Shown here piece by piece: positions 43,804-46,615 of a stretch of 46,615 nucleotides of DNA (position 1 is the first letter of the stretch; each line of letters begins with the position of its first letter). Location: the NCBI GenBank assembly GCA_902572065.1, contig CACGEL010000002.1, positions 1 through 46,615 of the forward strand, written 5' to 3'. The notes beneath the pieces are model-generated. The model was not told the DNA's origin and ran no database searches. It was given only the letters and a program-made list of their open reading frames with translations. Source of the DNA: an uncultured Prochlorococcus sp. (lineage in GTDB: Bacteria; Cyanobacteriota; Cyanobacteriia; PCC-6307; Cyanobiaceae). The translations under genes were made by a program, and so were the position numbers.

Positions 43804-45509
43804 AGTAAAAAAAATCTTTGAGCCATTGGGACTTCTTCAAGAGGCTCACATGTAAGGAGTTCCCCATCAGCGAAGACTTCATAAGTTTGCGGATCAACCG
43901 AAATATTAGGTAAATTATTATTCAATTTTAGATCTAATTTATTAATGGATCTTGTGTTCTCAACAGCTAAACATTTTTTTTGTAAAGATAGTTTTTTAGG
44001 AATATCAAGCTCGATTGCATTTTTGCTCAAAAACGTGAAAGAACTATTTAAAAGTGATTTCCCATAATTAGCAAACATAGGTCTACCATGAACAGGACCT
44101 GGAGTAGGAATTGAAGCATTGGCATCTCCCATCTGTGACCATACGATAGAACCTCCTTTGACAACTAATTCTGGCTTAACGCCGAAAAAAGATGGTTTCC
44201 ATAAAACTAAATCCGCTATTTTACCTTTTTGAATAGAACCAACAAATTTATTAATTCCATGAGTAATAGCGGGATTAATAGTTACTTTAGATATATATCT
44301 TTTAACTCTATGATTATCGTTTTTATCTGAGTCTTCAGGCAAAGGACCTCTTTGAACTTTCATTTTATGTGCCGTTTGAAAGGTTCTTGTAATTACTTCT
44401 CCAACTCTTCCCATAGCTTGTGAATCACTTGCAATAATAGAAAAAGCACCAATATCATGCAAAATATCTTCCGCAGCTATTGTTTCCCTCCTTATTCTTG
44501 ATTCTGCAAATGCAATATCTTCTGGAATTTTAGAATCTAAATGATGGCAGACCATCAACATATCAAGATGTTCTTCTAAAGTATTTTTGGTGTAAGGTCT
44601 GGTTGGATTTGTACTGCTTGGTAAAACATTATTTTCTCCACAAATTTTTATGATATCTGGAGCATGGCCACCTCCTGCTCCTTCAGTATGAAAAGTATGT
44701 ATAGTTCTACCAGCAATAGCATTTATAGTATCCTCCACAAATCCTGCTTCATTCAAAGTATCTGTATGAATACACACTTGAACATCTAAAGTATCTGCAA
44801 CATTAAGACATGAATTAATCGTTGAGGGAGTTGTGCCCCAGTCTTCATGTAATTTCAAACCACATGCTCCTGCATTAACTTGGTCAAAAAGATTTGTCTC
44901 ATTAGATGAATTGCCTTTACCAAAAAAACCTAAATTCATAGGGAAGGCTTCGGCAGATTGAAGCATCCGAGATATATGAAAAGAACCTGGAGTGCAAGTA
45001 GTGGCATTTGTCCCAGTAGCTGGGCCTGTTCCTCCTCCTAACATAGTTGTTATACCAGAAGCTAATGCTGTTTCTATTTGTTGAGGGCAAATAAAATGGA
45101 TATGTGTATCTATAGATCCTGCGGTGAGAATAAGTCCTTCACTAGCTATAACTTCAGTTGAAGCTCCTATTATTATGTTTATATTATCTTGAATATCAGG
45201 ATTTCCAGCTTTACCAATTTCACAAATCATTCCATCTTTCAATCCCACATCAGCTTTTACAATTCCCCACCAATCCACTATCAAAGCATTAGTTATTACA
45301 GTATCAGCTGCTCCATCATCTCTGGTTACTTGAGATTGTCCCATTCCATCTCTAATAACCTTACCTCCTCCAAATTTAACTTCATCTCCATAAGTAGTAA
45401 AATCCTTTTCTACTTCAATTATCAATTCAGTATCTGCAAGTCTTAATCTATCTCCAGTTGTAGGCCCATAAGTTTGAGCATATGTATTTCTGTTTATTTT
45501 GTAGGACAT
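43800..45509 (-). CDS. ureC: Urease alpha subunit
   Basis: A 569-residue nickel metallohydrolase subunit, complete. Metal-site marks are [17 protein letters not shown] (first pair of histidines), the carbamylated lysine K219 in [10 protein letters not shown], and the active-site flap CHHLD. Length matches cyanobacterial UreC. Starts at ATG 45509, four bases after ureB. The end overlaps gpgS by four bases. Cytosolic urease splits urea to ammonia and carbon dioxide, feeding glnA; in Prochlorococcus urea is a known nitrogen source. Confidence 0.98.
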   Translation of the reverse strand: MSYKINRNTYAQTYGPTTGDRLRLADTELIIEVEKDFTTYGDEVKFGGGKVIRDGMGQSQVTRDDGAADTVITNALIVDWWGIVKADVGLKDGMICEIGKAGNPDIQDNINIIIGASTEVIASEGLILTAGSIDTHIHFICPQQIETALASGITTMLGGGTGPATGTNATTCTPGSFHISRMLQSAEAFPMNLGFFGKGNSSNETNLFDQVNAGACGLKLHEDWGTTPSTINSCLNVADTLDVQVCIHTDTLNEAGFVEDTINAIAGRTIHTFHTEGAGGGHAPDIIKICGENNVLPSSTNPTRPYTKNTLEEHLDMLMVCHHLDSKIPEDIAFAESRIRRETIAAEDILHDIGAFSIIASDSQAMGRVGEVITRTFQTAHKMKVQRGPLPEDSDKNDNHRVKRYISKVTINPAITHGINKFVGSIQKGKIADLVLWKPSFFGVKPELVVKGGSIVWSQMGDANASIPTPGPVHGRPMFANYGKSLLNSSFTFLSKNAIELDIPKKLSLQKKCLAVENTRSINKLDLKLNNNLPNISVDPQTYEVFADGELLTCEPLEEVPMAQRFFLL

Positions 45510-45513
45510 GATT

Positions 45514-45834
45514 TTATTTATCTAAAGATCCATTAACTAATGAATTAAAACCAAATGCATTTCTAAGACCTGCGAATGGAACTAATTTCACTTCTGTTGT
45601 ATCTCCTGGTTCAAATCTTATAGCTGTTCCAGCAGGTATATCAAGACGCATGCCAAGTGTAATTTCTCTTTCGAAAATTAACGCATTATTAGCTTCAAAA
45701 AAATGATAATGAGATCCGACTTGTACTGGCCTATCGCCAGCATTCGAAACAGTTACAGTTTTAACTTCCTTACCAAGATTCAATTCAATTTCACCTTTTT
45801 CTGGAAAAATTTCGCCAGGAATTAATTTACTCAT
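45514..45834 (-). CDS. ureB: Urease beta subunit
   Basis: A 106-residue structural subunit of the urease heterotrimer. Typical blocks are [42 protein letters not shown] and [24 protein letters not shown]. Starts at ATG 45834, two bases after the ureA stop and four before ureC, so all are one operon. Standard length. Confidence 0.98.
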   Translation of the reverse strand: MSKLIPGEIFPEKGEIELNLGKEVKTVTVSNAGDRPVQVGSHYHFFEANNALIFEREITLGMRLDIPAGTAIRFEPGDTTEVKLVPFAGLRNAFGFNSLVNGSLDK

Positions 45835-45836
45835 AA

Positions 45837-46139
45837 CTAATTAATCGGATTGTGAATAGTAACTAATTTGGTCCCATCAGGAAAAACCGCTTCTATTTGA
45901 ACTTCATCAACCATTTCAGGAATTCCCTCCATAACTTCAGATTTTGAAAGCCAAGTAGTCCCCTCAGACATTAATTGACTTACACTTTTGCCATCTCTTG
46001 CTCCTTCAAGAACTTGAAAACTTAAAAAAGCAATTGTTTCAGGATAATTAAGCTTAAGACCTCTTTTAAGTCTTCTTTCAGCTAAAAGCGCTGCTGAAAA
46101 TATTAATAATTTATCCTTTTCTTGAGGTGAAAGATGCAT
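45837..46139 (-). CDS. ureA: Urease gamma subunit
   Basis: A 100-residue UreA beginning [29 protein letters not shown], with [30 protein letters not shown] and [24 protein letters not shown]. Standard length and complete. Starts at ATG 46139; 50 bases from the ureD stop. Separate ureA and ureB genes show the usual bacterial, not fused, layout. Confidence 0.98.
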   Translation of the reverse strand: MHLSPQEKDKLLIFSAALLAERRLKRGLKLNYPETIAFLSFQVLEGARDGKSVSQLMSEGTTWLSKSEVMEGIPEMVDEVQIEAVFPDGTKLVTIHNPIN

Positions 46140-46189
46140 AATAAAAAATTAATCTATTAAATTTTAAAAAAAGTTCTTAATGAACATAA

Positions 46190-46615
46190 TTAATAATTCA
46201 TAGAATCTTGCAATGGCCATACACCTTGATATTTTGGCTCACAAAATCCACAAATAGACCTAATTTGTTTCCAAATACAAAAAAAACATTTCCTAGCTTC
46301 TTGAGAAGAACGCCCTAAGAAACGTACAGAAACTCCATTTTCTAGGATTCCAATAGATAAATTATTTTTACTTTCCTGTAATATCATTTTTATATTTTTC
46401 ACAAGATTAATAATCTTTGTTTTAGAAAAATCTTTTTCGCAAATCCAAATTAAAGATCCAAAAACCGGCATATAATCCATTCCTGACTTTGCTTCATAAC
46501 TTAATTTAGATAGTTCAATTTGATCAACAAATTCCCAATCATTATGAGAAGCGTTATTTCTCAAAACTTCTAATTTAGATCTAAAAACTCCACTCTCAAT
46601 AGATTCTCCAGCAGA
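46190..46615 (-). CDS. ureD: Urease accessory protein UreD, 3' part only
   Basis: The C-terminal about 141 residues of UreD (UreH), an accessory factor that with UreF and UreG loads nickel into UreC. The frame is open from the window edge at 46615, so the start is outside; the TTG at 46564 is internal. UreD-like segments include [15 protein letters not shown] and the C-terminal [27 protein letters not shown]. It precedes ureA by 50 bases on the same strand, so ureDABC form one unit. Confidence 0.88.
   Translation of the reverse strand, partial: SAGESIESGVFRSKLEVLRNNASHNDWEFVDQIELSKLSYEAKSGMDYMPVFGSLIWICEKDFSKTKIINLVKNIKMILQESKNNLSIGILENGVSVRFLGRSSQEARKCFFCIWKQIRSICGFCEPKYQGVWPLQDSMNY

Noticed and set aside
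1..46615. CRISPR arrays, insertion sequences and prophage genes
   Set aside because: No repeated spacer-like units, transposase, integrase or phage structural genes were seen on either strand.

Overview
The window is about 46.6 kb of very AT-rich (roughly 30% GC by eye), densely packed chromosomal DNA from a picocyanobacterium. It is almost certainly a high-light-adapted Prochlorococcus of the MED4/MIT9301 kind. The evidence is the mix of cyanobacteria-specific genes (psb28, PAM68-like, gun4, DUF1816, DUF1830, DUF3082, DUF3288), a type I glutamine synthetase behind an NtcA-type box, the ureDABC genes, a glucosylglycerate pathway, a dnaE without an intein, and tiny intergenic gaps. The strain call is inference from gene content and remembered gene order. 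No gap longer than about 220 bases lacks a gene; the largest (4619-4832) holds the glnA promoter. Most gene pairs are separated by fewer than 100 bases, and several convergent pairs overlap.

Layout. 1-4618: a GTPase/DUF697 protein cut by the left edge, a small membrane ORF, a divergent PLP decarboxylase, tadA and a class V aminotransferase. 4769-9983: NtcA-controlled glnA with a hairpin terminator, a methyltransferase, a small protein, an RsbW-like kinase, gun4 and mnmH. 10040-17346: psb28, an AI-2E family permease, then a leftward block ispE, rsmA, DUF3082, a 31-residue membrane peptide, pdhB, secD, secF and a 60-residue ORF. 17404-20411: rlmH, then a LexA-box-controlled umuD-umuC unit followed by a putative HExxH metalloprotease. 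20424-25251: dnaG, an EamA permease, a glycine-zipper protein, ruvA, rpsO and a PAM68 homologue. 25253-34742 (leftward): dnaE, gatA, DUF1816, a TrmH-type methyltransferase, mini-RNase III, a STAS-domain gene that lacks any standard start codon, carA and trpD; then DUF3288. 35148-38927: an ABC exporter, msrA, tRNA-Pro(GGG), and a cluster of very small proteins. 39023-43803: a glucosylglycerate cycle (synthase, phosphatase, phosphorylase and glycerate kinase). 43800-46615: ureC, ureB, ureA and the 3' part of ureD, cut by the right edge.

How they work together. Nitrogen acquisition and assimilation frame the window: urease at the right, glnA under NtcA at the left. Between them is the glucosylglycerate cycle, whose nitrogen-free osmolyte is known to accumulate in nitrogen-poor marine cyanobacteria. 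The SOS unit (umuD, umuC, putative protease) is the clearest inducible operon. The items most worth following up are the STAS gene with an apparent AUA or AUC start, its possible partner the RsbW-like kinase 24 kb away, the HETTH protein in the SOS unit, the closed glucosylglycerate loop, and several small membrane peptides that normal annotation would miss.
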